Both the position numbers and the translations under genes were made by a program. 64,000 nucleotides of DNA from NCBI RefSeq assembly GCF_009601025.1, contig NZ_WIVE01000015.1, positions 1 through 64,000 of the forward strand, given 5' to 3'. The notes beneath the pieces are model-generated. The model had not been told where the DNA came from, did no database searches, and was given only the letters and a program-made list of their open reading frames with translations. Shown piece by piece: positions 20,738-29,646 of this stretch (positions within the stretch are counted from its first letter, which is position 1; each line of letters begins with the position of its first letter). The stretch comes from Roseospira navarrensis. Its GTDB lineage: Bacteria; Pseudomonadota; Alphaproteobacteria; Rhodospirillales; Rhodospirillaceae.

Positions 20738-21389
20738 TGTTGACGGCCTCGGTCATGGCGTCGATCCAGTGGTTCAACTCGGCGGCGCGGGTCTTCAGGG
20801 CCGGGCGGTTCACGATCAGGCGCGACGTGATGTCGGCGATGTGCTCGATCTCCACCAGTCCATTGGCCCGCAGCGTGCTGCCGGTCGAGACCAGGTCCAC
20901 GATGCGCCGGCACAGGCCCAGGGCGGGGGCGAGTTCCATCGCTCCGTTCAGCTTGATGCATTCGGCCTGCACCCCGCGCGCCTGGAAGTGCCGGCGGGTC
21001 ACGTCCGGATACTTGGTGGCGACCCGCACGTGAGACCACCGGGAGGGGTCGTCATGACCGCTCAGGTGTTTCGGTTCGGCCACAGCCAGTCGGCAGGCGC
21101 CGATGCCCAGGTCCAGCGGCGCATAAAGCTCGGGATAGCCGAACTCCATGATGACGTCCTGGCCACAGATGCCCAACTGGGCGGCGCCGAAGGCCACGAA
21201 GGTCGCCACGTCGAACGAGCGCACGCGGATCAGGTCGATATGCGCATGGTTGGTATGGAACCGCAGCGCCCGCGACTCCGGATCGGTGAAGGCGGGTTCG
21301 GGCTCGATGCCGACGGCGCGCAGCATCGGCATGGCTTCGGACAGGATGCGGCCCTTGGGCAGCGCGATGACCAGTGTGTCCCGGGACAT
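20727..21389 (-). CDS. hisG: ATP phosphoribosyltransferase, short form
   Basis: It catalyses the first step of histidine synthesis, ATP plus PRPP to phosphoribosyl-ATP. At 220 residues from the ATG at 21389 ([12 protein letters not shown]) it is the short HisG form, lacking the C-terminal regulatory domain, so it should need the HisZ partner. No hisZ is in this window. The PRPP-binding segment is [15 protein letters not shown]. The frame is open to 21689, but nothing upstream of 21389 looks conserved. It begins the his operon and is divergent from the cytochrome module. Confidence 0.95.
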   Translation of the reverse strand: MSRDTLVIALPKGRILSEAMPMLRAVGIEPEPAFTDPESRALRFHTNHAHIDLIRVRSFDVATFVAFGAAQLGICGQDVIMEFGYPELYAPLDLGIGACRLAVAEPKHLSGHDDPSRWSHVRVATKYPDVTRRHFQARGVQAECIKLNGAMELAPALGLCRRIVDLVSTGSTLRANGLVEIEHIADITSRLIVNRPALKTRAAELNHWIDAMTEAVNNAR

Positions 21390-21853
21390 GAAACGGCTCG
21401 GCAGGTGGACGGTGGGGAAGATCGGCCTCCGAACAGGATGACCCTGTCCGGAGACCGGCCGGCGGGCTCGACGCCTGTTTAGCACGGCCACGGCCCGGGT
21501 TGCCAAGCATGCGCGCAGGGCGGGGCCGCTTTCTGGCGTTCGCGCGCGGCCGGCGGGCAATGTGGGTGCGGTGCAGCACATTTTCTTACAAGTCACGACT
21601 TGATTCGCGACATATGATTGCGGTAACGAGAACGGTGCGGGAACAAAATAACAAGGATGGAACCCGCCACAGGCACCAGGGGGAGACACAAGGGGGGTGG
21701 CGAACGGTTTCGGTCAGTGAATGGCTTCGCTCAGGCCAGTCGGTCGGTTGAGCCGTCCGGAAGGCGGCGGTCGCGGTGCGGCCGGCGTGGGGCTCCGGAC
21801 TCCCGTGAGGGTTCCCCTGGCGCATTCCGCCTATGCGATCAGGGAGACAGATC
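21390..21853. other. Divergent intergenic region between hisG and the cytochrome gene
   Basis: No gene is seen in these 464 bases, which must hold the promoters of both neighbours. The middle is A+T-richer than its surroundings. A perfect inverted repeat, CAAGTC-AC-GACTTG, lies at 21589-21602, followed by TCGCGA and CATATG. I cannot assign a factor. The AGGGAG site at 21841 precedes the cytochrome start. Confidence 0.5.
21589..21602. promoter_or_regulatory. Operator-like inverted repeat CAAGTC-AC-GACTTG
   Basis: The two six-base arms are perfect and two bases apart. The site is about 200 bases from hisG and 250 bases from the cytochrome gene. It could bind a dimeric regulator of either side. 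No factor is recognised. Confidence 0.3.
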
Positions 21854-22966
21854 ATGGAAAGACGAGAGACGCACGGTCCGGCGCGGAGCCCTTTGGGGGG
21901 ACTCGGGAGCCTGTGGGACCGTCCGCTGATGGGGATCATGGGGACCGCGGCCGGCGCCCTGGTGTGGGCTTCAGTGACCACATCGGCGGCGTGGGCCGCC
22001 CAGGACGCGGGGGAGACGCACGCGGTCGACACCGGCTATGTCGAGCCTGTCCGGATGGCCGACAGCGGGTCGGCCGGCGAGGGCGGCATGGACCCGCACG
22101 ACGAGGCCGAGGAGCACGACGAGGCTGAAGAACACGAGGAAGAGGACGGCCACGACGAGGCGGCGGAACACGGCGGCGGGTCCCAGCACGCCGATGACGT
22201 GCTCAGAAACTACTACGCCACGTACGACGAACGCTACGGCAACGGCACCGGCCCCGAATACGCGGTGCAGCGTCTGGTGCAGCAGCGGGACATCACCATC
22301 CCGTATGATTACATCTCCATGTTGATGCGGATTCCGAATGCGTTCGGTGAGGGCGCGGCCTGCGTGCTGTGCCATTCGTCCAACACGCCGCAGCACAGCT
22401 ATCGGGGCCTGGACCTGTCCACCTGCGAGGGCATCAAGCGCGGCGCGATGGAGCCCCCGCAGCGTGTCATCTTCGAGCCCGGCAAGGCCTCTGAGAGCCG
22501 CCTGCGCCGCCACCTGCGCAACAACCGCATGCCCTTCGGCGTGCCGTTCGATGCGCCCACCGACACCGCCAACATCCGCGCGGTCAAGCAGTGGATCGAC
22601 GAGGGCGCCCGGGACGACGACGTCTTCCGCCAGACGGTGCTGCCGCTGTTCAAGGACCGCACCGCCTTCGGCGGGTTCCAGGCCTGTACCGAGTGCCACA
22701 TGTCCAACCAGGAGCCGCCCAGCTTCCACGAACTGGACCTGACCAGCTACGACGGCGTCATGCTCGGCGCCGACGCCATCGCCAAGGCGGAGGAGGGGCT
22801 GCCGCCCGTCAGGATCGTGTTCCCCGGTGATGCCGAGGGCTCGCCCCTGTACCAGCGTCTGGTCGAGAACCGGATGCCCGCCGGAATCGAGCCGAGCGAG
22901 AACCGGGACCATCCGAACCTGCAGATCCTGATGCAGTGGATCGACCAGGGCGCGCCGTGCGACTGA
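21854..22966 (+). CDS. Exported diheme cytochrome-c-like protein with acidic/His-rich linker
   Basis: This 370-residue protein has an N-terminal hydrophobic export segment ending near AWAAQ. A low-complexity linker of repeated H-D-E-A-E-E and E-H-E-E-E-D units follows (about 80-110). Two CxxCH haem sites come next, CVLCH at 170-174 and CTECH at 278-282. Each is followed by similar text ending in NRMP, so the protein contains two repeats of one domain like those in planctomycete-type cytochromes. It should be periplasmic and may carry electrons. The ATG at 21854 has AGGGAG upstream. It is followed by the beta-propeller and EF-hand genes. Confidence 0.82.
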   Translation: MERRETHGPARSPLGGLGSLWDRPLMGIMGTAAGALVWASVTTSAAWAAQDAGETHAVDTGYVEPVRMADSGSAGEGGMDPHDEAEEHDEAEEHEEEDGHDEAAEHGGGSQHADDVLRNYYATYDERYGNGTGPEYAVQRLVQQRDITIPYDYISMLMRIPNAFGEGAACVLCHSSNTPQHSYRGLDLSTCEGIKRGAMEPPQRVIFEPGKASESRLRRHLRNNRMPFGVPFDAPTDTANIRAVKQWIDEGARDDDVFRQTVLPLFKDRTAFGGFQACTECHMSNQEPPSFHELDLTSYDGVMLGADAIAKAEEGLPPVRIVFPGDAEGSPLYQRLVENRMPAGIEPSENRDHPNLQILMQWIDQGAPCD

Positions 22967-23001
22967 TCGGACGCCTCGGCGCGCGGGGGCGGGGCGGCGC
23001 G

Positions 23002-24138
23002 ATGCGCCGTCCCGTCTCCGGCCGTCGGGGGGTTCTGCCGGCCCTGATGGTGCTTCTGCACGTGACGGCCTGGACCGGGCCGGCGGCGGCGGGTGATGCG
23101 GTCCGGACCGTGTGGCGCGTGATCTCCGACAACGGGATCCTGGTCCCGGCGGCGCTGGACGCGGGCACTCTGTTCGCGGCCGGCGACAGCGCGGCCGAGG
23201 CGTGGACCCTGGCCGGGGATCTGGTCTGGCGGACGACGGTGCAGACACCCGCGCACTATCGCCCCCGGGTGTCCGGGGGGCGGGTCGCGGTGGTCGGGCG
23301 AGCGGGCCTGGCCGTTCTGGATGCCGCCAGCGGCCGCGTTCTCTGGGAAGCCCGGCCCGAGACGGCCTTCGGCGCCCCCTTCCTTCACGACGGCCGTCTT
23401 TTCCTGGGGGACGGCTCCGACCTCGCGGCGTTCCGGGCGGCGGATGGCACGCCGCTGTGGCGGCACAGGGTCGAGGGCAACGCCAAGGTCCATTACGCGC
23501 CGTCGGCGGTGGGCGGCACCCTGTTCCTGGGTGCGGGCGATGGCCGCCTGGTCGCGCTGGATCCTGCGACGGGGGCGGTGCGCTGGTCCGTGGACCGGGG
23601 CGGCCTGTGGCAGTACCTGCGGCAGATGGCGGCCACGGCGGACGGCCGGGTGCTGGTGGCCGGCGGGTATCAGGATGACCTGTACGGCCTGACTCCCCAC
23701 GACGGCGCCATTCTGTGGCGCCATGACGCCGGCAACTTCATCAACAGTCAGCGGGTCGCCGGGGGCCGGGTCTATTTCTGGTCGCCCACCGGCTGGATGG
23801 AGGCCCTGGATGCCCATTCAGGCGCGCGGGTGTGGCGCACCCGCACCCATCGGTTCGGGTCCGATGGCCGCGACGACTGGGGCATGGTGATGGCCGAGCC
23901 CGAGGCCGACCGGGCGCGCCTGTGGGTGCTGGACATGGCCGCCACCCTGCACGGGCTGGACCTGGATACGGGGGCCGAGGTCGCCACCGTCCGCCTGCCG
24001 TTTCCCGCCCGGCCGTTCGTGGTGCCCGTCGGGGACGGGACGGACGTGATCGTGGGCAGTCTGGGGGGTGAGCTCGCCCGCCTGCACGTGCCCGGCCCGA
24101 CAGGGACTCGACAGGACGCCCCGCTGAGCCCAAATTAA
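23002..24138 (+). CDS. Exported PQQ-like beta-propeller repeat protein
   Basis: This protein of about 378 residues has a signal peptide (RRGVLPALMVLLHVTAW, cleavage near PAAAGDA). Repeated blades of the form G-x-x-x-A-L-D-x-x-x-G-x-x-x-W, for example LVALDPATGAVRW, LAVLDAASGRVLW and MEALDAHSGARVW, give about seven or eight propeller blades. No dehydrogenase active-site residues are recognised, so cofactor binding is uncertain. GTG at 22957 is an alternative start overlapping the cytochrome stop. I prefer ATG at 23002 because the signal starts there. It probably works with the upstream cytochrome in the periplasm. Confidence 0.78.
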   Translation: MRRPVSGRRGVLPALMVLLHVTAWTGPAAAGDAVRTVWRVISDNGILVPAALDAGTLFAAGDSAAEAWTLAGDLVWRTTVQTPAHYRPRVSGGRVAVVGRAGLAVLDAASGRVLWEARPETAFGAPFLHDGRLFLGDGSDLAAFRAADGTPLWRHRVEGNAKVHYAPSAVGGTLFLGAGDGRLVALDPATGAVRWSVDRGGLWQYLRQMAATADGRVLVAGGYQDDLYGLTPHDGAILWRHDAGNFINSQRVAGGRVYFWSPTGWMEALDAHSGARVWRTRTHRFGSDGRDDWGMVMAEPEADRARLWVLDMAATLHGLDLDTGAEVATVRLPFPARPFVVPVGDGTDVIVGSLGGELARLHVPGPTGTRQDAPLSPN

Positions 24139-24202
24139 GACAAATGCCAGCGTCTTGAACCGACGGCCCCTCGGGGCGTCCATCGGGGAACGGAGGCAGC
24201 GC

Positions 24203-24745
24203 ATGCTTGTCGAAGCCATCCTGGGCACGCTTTATGATCGGTCGGCCGTGACGGAGACCGCGCGGACGGTGCTCGCCCAGCGGTTCCAGGCCGCCGACGC
24301 GGATGGCAGCGGGGGCCTGTCGCGCGCCGAATTCGCGGACATGCGGGCCAATGGCCCCGGGCCGGAGGGGCCTGGCGGCGCACGCCTGACCGAAGACGAG
24401 GCGTTCGCGCAACTCGACGCGAACGCCGACGATGCGCTCAGCCTGCCGGAACTGCAGTCCGGGCCGCCCCGGGCGCTGTCGGGTCTGGTGTCGCCGGAGA
24501 TGATGTCCGCCCTGCTGACGGCGCAGGAAGACGCGCCCGCACCGGCCGCACCCATCGTCACCGCCCTTTCGGCGGGCCGGTATGACCCGGACGCCGGCGC
24601 CTTTGATGCGGGCTCCACGGCCGGCCTGCTGAACAGCGGCCGCCGCCTCGGGGATGAGGACGAGTCCGGACCGCTCCGCACCCTGGCCGACACCACGGCG
24701 GGCGTGCGCGATGATATCGGGCCGCCCACCGGGCCGGGCGGCTGA
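24203..24745 (+). CDS. EF-hand calcium-binding protein
   Basis: This 180-residue protein has two EF-hand loops, [12 protein letters not shown] at 32-43 with canonical residues and [12 protein letters not shown] at 72-83, the second a weaker match. The remainder is Ala/Pro-rich and looks disordered. No signal peptide is obvious. A GGAGG site six bases before the ATG at 24203 decides the start. It ends the cytochrome/propeller/EF-hand series and is convergent with murA. Its function is unknown. Confidence 0.72.
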   Translation: MLVEAILGTLYDRSAVTETARTVLAQRFQAADADGSGGLSRAEFADMRANGPGPEGPGGARLTEDEAFAQLDANADDALSLPELQSGPPRALSGLVSPEMMSALLTAQEDAPAPAAPIVTALSAGRYDPDAGAFDAGSTAGLLNSGRRLGDEDESGPLRTLADTTAGVRDDIGPPTGPGG

Positions 24746-24787
24746 GGGCTGTTCGGTCGCGGCCGTGATGCGTGACGGATGGCGGGA

Positions 24788-26071
24788 TCAATCCCGCAGG
24801 CGGGCGATGGTGGCGCCGCAGGCGGCCAGCTTCTCTTCAACCGTTTCGTAGCCGCGGTCCAGGTGGTAGACGCGGTTGATGGTGGTCTCGCCTTCGGCCG
24901 CCAGCCCCGCCAGCACCAGACAGACCGAGGCCCGCAGGTCGGTCGCCATCACCTCGGCGCCCGAAAGCCGGGAGCGGCCGCGCACAATGGCCGAGCCGCC
25001 GTGGATGTTGATGTCCGCCCCCATGCGGGCCAGTTCCGGCACATGCATGAAGCGGTTCTCGAAGATGCTTTCCGTAATCATCGACGCCCCCTCGGCGGTG
25101 GCCATCAGGGCCATCCACTGGGCCTGCATGTCCGTCGGAAAGCCGGGGTAGGGCTTGGTCATCACGTCCACGCCGACCAGGGCGCGGTCGCGGGCATCCA
25201 CCATGAACCCGTCGTCATGGCGGGTGACGGTCGCGCCGGTCTCCTCCAGCGCCTCGATCACCGCATGCAGCAGGTCCGCCCGGGTGTTGCGCAGGCGGAC
25301 ACAGCCGCGCGTGATCGCGGCGGCGAGGGCGTAGGTGCCGGTCTCGATGCGGTCGGGCAGGATGGCATGGGTCGCCGCGTGCAGGGCGGGCACCCCCGTC
25401 ACCCGCAGGGTGTTCGTGCCGATGCCCTCGATCCGCGCCCCCATGGCGGTCAGGCAGGCGGCGAGGTCGGCGATCTCCGGCTCCCGCGCCGCGTTCTCGA
25501 TTACCGTTTCGCCCCGGGCCAGGGTGGCCGCCATCAGCGCGTTCTCGGTCCCGCCCACGGTCACGGTGGGGAACACGATCTCCGCCCCGACCAGCCCGCC
25601 CGGGGGCGCCGTCGCCTCGATGTAGCCGCCCTGCAGCTCGATGCGCGCCCCCAGGGCCTCCAGCGCCTTCAGATGCAGGTCCACCGGCCGCGTGCCGATG
25701 GCGCAGCCGCCGGGCAGCGAGACGCGCGCGTGGCCATGGCGGGCGAGCAGGGGGCCGAGCACCAGCACGGACGCCCGCATCTTGCGGACGATGTCATAGG
25801 GCGCGGTGTCGCTGGCGATGGTCCGCGCGTGCAGGACCAGGCGGCGCGACTCCCCGGATCCGTTGCCGAACGACGCATCGGCGGCCGCCCCGTGCTGACC
25901 CAGCAGGCTGGTCATGGACTCGATATCGGCCAGCCGGGGCACGTTGGTCAGCGTCAGCGGCGCATCGGTCAGCAGGCACGCCGGCATCACCGCCAGGGCC
26001 GCGTTCTTCGCGCCGCCGATGGTGATGTCGCCCAGGAGCGGCCCGCCGCCCGTGATGCTGATCCGGTCCAT
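24788..26071 (-). CDS. murA: UDP-N-acetylglucosamine 1-carboxyvinyltransferase (MurA)
   Basis: It transfers enolpyruvate from PEP to UDP-GlcNAc, the committed step of peptidoglycan synthesis. [13 protein letters not shown] near the N-terminus and [15 protein letters not shown] with the catalytic Cys are clear. The 427-residue length from ATG 26071 is typical, and AGGAAGGA precedes that start. The frame stays open to 26170 and would overlap dcd, but the extension is not conserved. In many alphaproteobacteria murA lies near hisD. Here a three-gene module separates them. Confidence 0.97.
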   Translation of the reverse strand: MDRISITGGGPLLGDITIGGAKNAALAVMPACLLTDAPLTLTNVPRLADIESMTSLLGQHGAAADASFGNGSGESRRLVLHARTIASDTAPYDIVRKMRASVLVLGPLLARHGHARVSLPGGCAIGTRPVDLHLKALEALGARIELQGGYIEATAPPGGLVGAEIVFPTVTVGGTENALMAATLARGETVIENAAREPEIADLAACLTAMGARIEGIGTNTLRVTGVPALHAATHAILPDRIETGTYALAAAITRGCVRLRNTRADLLHAVIEALEETGATVTRHDDGFMVDARDRALVGVDVMTKPYPGFPTDMQAQWMALMATAEGASMITESIFENRFMHVPELARMGADINIHGGSAIVRGRSRLSGAEVMATDLRASVCLVLAGLAAEGETTINRVYHLDRGYETVEEKLAACGATIARLRD

Positions 26072-26147
26072 GCCTGGGGTCCTTCCTGTCTGCCCCCGGG
26101 CGGGGCCCGCCGGCTCCGGATCCAGCAGGGCCTCGGCGAGGAGCGCG

Positions 26148-26705
26148 TCAGAGACGGGGGAGTGTGACACCTTGTTGTCCTTGATACTTGCCCTTGCGGT
26201 CGGCGTACGACAGGGCGCAGGGCTCGGCCCCCTGCAGGAAGATGAACTGGCACGCGCCCTCGTTGGCGTACACCTTCGCGGGCAGCGGCGTGGTGTTGGA
26301 GAACTCCAGCGTCACGTGCCCTTCCCATTCGGGCTCCAGGGGGGTGACGTTGACGATGATGCCGCAGCGGGCATAGGTGCTCTTGCCCAGGCAGATCACC
26401 AGCACGTCGCGCGGGATGCGGAAGTATTCCACCGTGCGCGCCAGGGCGAAGCTGTTGGGCGGGATGATGACGTGGTCCTGGGCGTCGCGGTTGACGAAGC
26501 TCTTGTCCGAGAAGTGCTTGGGGTCCACCACCGCCGAGTCCACGTTGGTGAAGACCTTGAACTCGTTGGAGACGCGGGCGTCGTAGCCGTAGGACGACAG
26601 CCCGTAGGAGATCACGCCCGCCCGCTCCAGCCGGTCCACGAACGGCTCGATCATGCCGTCGCGTTCGGCGCGCTGGCGGATCCAGGTGTCGGGCATCACG
26701 GGCAT
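26148..26705 (-). CDS. dcd: dCTP deaminase
   Basis: It deaminates dCTP to dUTP, the precursor of dTTP. The 185-residue sequence shows [21 protein letters not shown] (substrate loop) and [16 protein letters not shown] with the catalytic Glu. Length is standard. It lies between murA and a small ORF on the minus strand, and its start overlaps the end of that ORF by ten bases. Confidence 0.97.
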   Translation of the reverse strand: MPVMPDTWIRQRAERDGMIEPFVDRLERAGVISYGLSSYGYDARVSNEFKVFTNVDSAVVDPKHFSDKSFVNRDAQDHVIIPPNSFALARTVEYFRIPRDVLVICLGKSTYARCGIIVNVTPLEPEWEGHVTLEFSNTTPLPAKVYANEGACQFIFLQGAEPCALSYADRKGKYQGQQGVTLPRL

Positions 26706-26944
26706 GGTCGGGTCTCGCCGTCAGCGGTGGTGTCGCCGTCGTCCGGGGGGTCGGAGGGGGCCGCCGCCGACGGCTCTTCCGCCCGCGCGCGCACCTGGGC
26801 CTTGCGGCGCGCCAGATTGGCGCGCAGCGCGGCGGCGCTGCGGTCTTGGCGGTCCTGTCTGGGGTCCTGTCTGGGGTCCTGTCGGGAGTCCTGCCGAGAG
26901 TCGCTGGGGCGCCCGGATCCCGGGGGTGAGGCGGGGTCTGTCAT
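26696..26944 (-). CDS. Small hypothetical protein with an ALRxNLxRRKAQ segment
   Basis: This 82-residue frame starts MTDPASPPG and contains a repetitive Arg/Gln/Asp tract. A helical [17 protein letters not shown] segment follows, like small uncharacterised proteins I recall from Rhodospirillales and relatives. The tail is acidic and low-complexity. It overlaps the dcd start by ten bases, which suggests coupling. The frame continues upstream into the MocR gene, but the ATG at 26944 lies in the gap between genes. Confidence 0.6.
   Translation of the reverse strand: MTDPASPPGSGRPSDSRQDSRQDPRQDPRQDRQDRSAAALRANLARRKAQVRARAEEPSAAAPSDPPDDGDTTADGETRPCP
26849..26897. repeat. Short 12-bp tandem repeat coding for RQD units
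   Basis: Units related to GGTCCTGTCTGG occur three to four times in a row. On the minus strand they encode repeated RQDP and RQDS within the small hypothetical protein. In-frame length variation between strains is likely but not shown. Confidence 0.6.
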
Positions 26945-26985
26945 GGCGGCACTCTGACCAGATGACAAGACGGCGTCAAGCGGCC

Positions 26986-28434
26986 TCACGGCCCCATGGC
27001 GCGGGCGGCGGGGCCCGCGCTCAGCACCGCGCGCACCACGCCCAGGGCGTGCCGCAGCCGCGCCGGATCCGGCTCCGCGCCCAGGCACAGGCGCACGGCC
27101 TCCGGCATGGTCCCGGGACCCACATGGAAGACGGCGGCCGGCTGCACCAGCACGCCGCGCCGGGTCAGGGCATCGCGGAACGTTTCGGCGCGCCAGGGTG
27201 CGGGCAGGGGCAGCCACAGGTGGGGCGTTCCGGGTGCGCCCTGCCAGGGGAGGCCGTCCAGGGCCTCGGCGGCGAGGTCCAGGCGGGCGGCCAGGGCGCG
27301 GCGCTGGCCCTGCACCAGGGCGTCGGCGGTGCCGTCCTCGATCCAGCGGGTGGTGATCTCCACGGTCAGGGGCGTGGCCATCCAGATGGTGGCGCGCAGG
27401 CACGCGGCAAACAGGGCCCGCCACGGCGGCGGCACCAGCGCGAAGCCGGTGCGCAGGCCGGGGGCCAGGGTCTTGGCGGAACTGGTCAGGAACACGGTGC
27501 GCGCGGGGATCAGCGCGGCCAGCGGCGGCGGCCGGTCGGCCGGCAACAGGCCGTAGATGTCGTCCTCGATGACGGCGAGGCCGTGGCGCGCGGCGACCCC
27601 TGCCAGGGCCTCCCGCCGGGTGGAGGAGGCCACAACCGCCGTCGGGTTCTGCAGCGTGGGCATGCAGAACAGGGCGCGCGCCCCGGTGCGGGCGGCGGCC
27701 TCGTCCACCGCCTCGGGCACCAGCCCTTCAGCGTCGAGCGCCACGCCGTGCAGGGATACGCCCTGCCGGTCCGCCAGCAGCTTGAGGTTCGGATAGGTCA
27801 GGGTGGCGCACAGCAGCGTGTCGCCGGGCCGCAGCAGGGTCATCAGCGCCACCGCGAGCCCGTGCTGCACGCCGGCCGTGATGACCACGGCGTCCGGGTC
27901 GTCGTGCGCCCCCGCCCGCGCCATCCAGGCGGCGGCGGCCGCGCGGTGGCGGGTTTCCTCGTGGTGCAGGTGGTAGTCCAGCAGCGGCGCCAGAGCGGCC
28001 GGCGCGGTGGACAGGTCCGCCAGCGTCTCCGCCAGCCGGCGGCCCAGGCCCAGCGGGACCGGCAGGTTGGGGCCCAGATCCACCGGCGCGCCGGGGTCCG
28101 CCGGCACCCCGGGCGCGTGCGTCTGGGGGAAGTCGAACGTGAGCGGCCCGCGTGGCGGCGCGGTGGCCGCCGGCTCGGTCGGGTGGGGGGCACGGGCGAA
28201 GGTGCCGCGCCCCACGGTGCTTTCGGTCAGGCCACGCCGGGCGGCCTCGGCATAGGCGCGGCTGACGGTGGTCACCGTGACCCCCAGCGACTCGGCCAGC
28301 GCGCGGTGGGTGGGCAGGCGGGCGCCGGCGGGCACGCGCCCGTCCGCCACGTCCGCCGCCAGGGCATCGGCGATGGCGCGATAGACCGGCGTGTCGGGCG
28401 CCAGCGCGCGGGGAGTCCAGGCGGCGTCGCTCAT
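26986..28434 (-). CDS. MocR-type regulator (GntR HTH plus PLP aminotransferase fold)
   Basis: This 482-residue protein has an N-terminal GntR winged helix (about 14-82, with RLPTHRALAESLGVTVTTVSRAY) and a C-terminal class I aminotransferase-like domain. The pyridoxal phosphate lysine is Lys321 in TSSAKTLAPG, and VIEDDIYG lies upstream of it. Such proteins usually sense an amino acid or vitamer and control a divergent gene. Here the divergent gene encodes a PLP-dependent dehydratase, and two inverted repeats lie between them. GabR, PdxR and TauR are relatives. The effector here is unknown. Confidence 0.92.
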   Translation of the reverse strand: MSDAAWTPRALAPDTPVYRAIADALAADVADGRVPAGARLPTHRALAESLGVTVTTVSRAYAEAARRGLTESTVGRGTFARAPHPTEPAATAPPRGPLTFDFPQTHAPGVPADPGAPVDLGPNLPVPLGLGRRLAETLADLSTAPAALAPLLDYHLHHEETRHRAAAAAWMARAGAHDDPDAVVITAGVQHGLAVALMTLLRPGDTLLCATLTYPNLKLLADRQGVSLHGVALDAEGLVPEAVDEAAARTGARALFCMPTLQNPTAVVASSTRREALAGVAARHGLAVIEDDIYGLLPADRPPPLAALIPARTVFLTSSAKTLAPGLRTGFALVPPPWRALFAACLRATIWMATPLTVEITTRWIEDGTADALVQGQRRALAARLDLAAEALDGLPWQGAPGTPHLWLPLPAPWRAETFRDALTRRGVLVQPAAVFHVGPGTMPEAVRLCLGAEPDPARLRHALGVVRAVLSAGPAARAMGP

Positions 28435-28458
28435 GGCGGGACGGGGGCCTTTCAGGGC

Positions 28459-28504
28459 GATTGTCAGTATGACAATCTAAGCATTGACAGCCGAACAATG
28501 TCAA
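28459..28504. promoter_or_regulatory. Two palindromic sites in the MocR/dehydratase intergenic region
   Basis: GATTGTCA-GTA-TGACAATC at 28459-28477 is a perfect inverted repeat. The second site pairs TTGACA at 28484-28489 with TGTCAA at 28499-28504. Both share the core TTGWCA. They sit 25-70 bases from the mocR start and 117-162 bases from the dehydratase start, as expected for a MocR operator pair overlapping divergent promoters. Confidence 0.6.
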
Positions 28505-28620
28505 AGGGAGACTTGGGAATGCGGAACAATCCACGCACTCCGGGATGATTGAGGTAAGACAATGATCGAGAGCCGGGGGGCGTGCCGTGCCGTTTCCGTC
28601 CTGACCGGAGAGATCACGCC

Positions 28621-29646
28621 ATGACCGCCATGCCCCGACAGGCGCCCGAACCCGACGGCCGCGCGCTGGTGGGCCGCGCCGAGCTGGAGGCCGCCCGCGC
28701 CCTGCTGGACGGCCTGCTGAGTCCCACGCCGCAGACCCGCTGGCCCCTGCTGGACGAGGCGACCGGCTGCGAGGTCCTCGTCAAGCACGAGAACCACAAT
28801 CCCACCGGCGCGTTCAAGGTGCGTGGCGGGCTGGTCTACATGACCCGCCTGAAGGCCGAACGCCCGGACGTGTCGGGGGTCGTCTGCGCCACGCGCGGCA
28901 ATCATGGCCAGTCGGTGGCGCTGGCGGCGGCCCGGGTCGGGCTGACGGCCACCATCGTCGTTCCGGGGTGCAACAACCCGGAAAAGAACGCCGCCATGCG
29001 CGCCTATGGCGCCGAGGTGATCGTCCACGGATCCGATTTCGTCGAGGCGTCGGATCACGCCAAGGCGTTGGCCGCCGAACGCGGTCTGCACCCGGTCCCC
29101 TCGTTCCATCCCTGGCTGGTGGCCGGCGTGGGCATCTATGCGCTGGAGCTGTTCACCGCCGCCCCGGACCTGGAGGCCGTGTTCGTGCCCATCGGCATGG
29201 GCTCGGGCATTTGCGGCGTGGTCGCGGCCCGGGATGCCCTGGGCCTGCGGACCAAGGTGTATGGTGTGGTCAGCGAGACAGTGGACGCCTACCGCCGCTC
29301 GTTCCTGGCCGGCGCGCCGGTGCCCTGCGACTGCGCCGACACGCTGGCGGACGGCATCGCGGTGCGCGTGCCCAATCCCACGGCGCTGGAGGCGATCCTG
29401 GCCGGGGTCGCGGACGTGCTGACCGTCAGCGATGCCGAGATCCTGGCCGCCATGGGGCGCTATTTCACCACCGCGCACACCATCGCCGAGGGGGCGGGCG
29501 CCGCGCCCTTGGCCGGGCTGATGCGCTATCGCGATGCCCTGGGGTTGACCGGCCGGCGGGTCGGTCTGATCCTCTCGGGCGGCAATCCCGACCGGGCGCT
29601 GTACGCCCGCGCGCTGGCGACGATGGAGCAGGGGGACCATGACTGA
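28621..29646 (+). CDS. Threonine/serine dehydratase-like PLP enzyme
   Basis: This 341-residue fold-type II PLP enzyme has the lysine in NPTGAFKVRGG (Lys66), a GNHGQSVALAA substrate loop and SGGNPD near the end. It has no C-terminal ACT domain, so it is the short, catabolic or special-purpose type: threonine, serine, hydroxyaspartate and hydroxyectoine-pathway dehydratases are candidates. The ATG at 28621 has GGAGAG upstream. Its end overlaps the AlaX-like gene by eight bases, and the divergent MocR protein probably regulates both. Confidence 0.88.
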   Translation: MTAMPRQAPEPDGRALVGRAELEAARALLDGLLSPTPQTRWPLLDEATGCEVLVKHENHNPTGAFKVRGGLVYMTRLKAERPDVSGVVCATRGNHGQSVALAAARVGLTATIVVPGCNNPEKNAAMRAYGAEVIVHGSDFVEASDHAKALAAERGLHPVPSFHPWLVAGVGIYALELFTAAPDLEAVFVPIGMGSGICGVVAARDALGLRTKVYGVVSETVDAYRRSFLAGAPVPCDCADTLADGIAVRVPNPTALEAILAGVADVLTVSDAEILAAMGRYFTTAHTIAEGAGAAPLAGLMRYRDALGLTGRRVGLILSGGNPDRALYARALATMEQGDHD

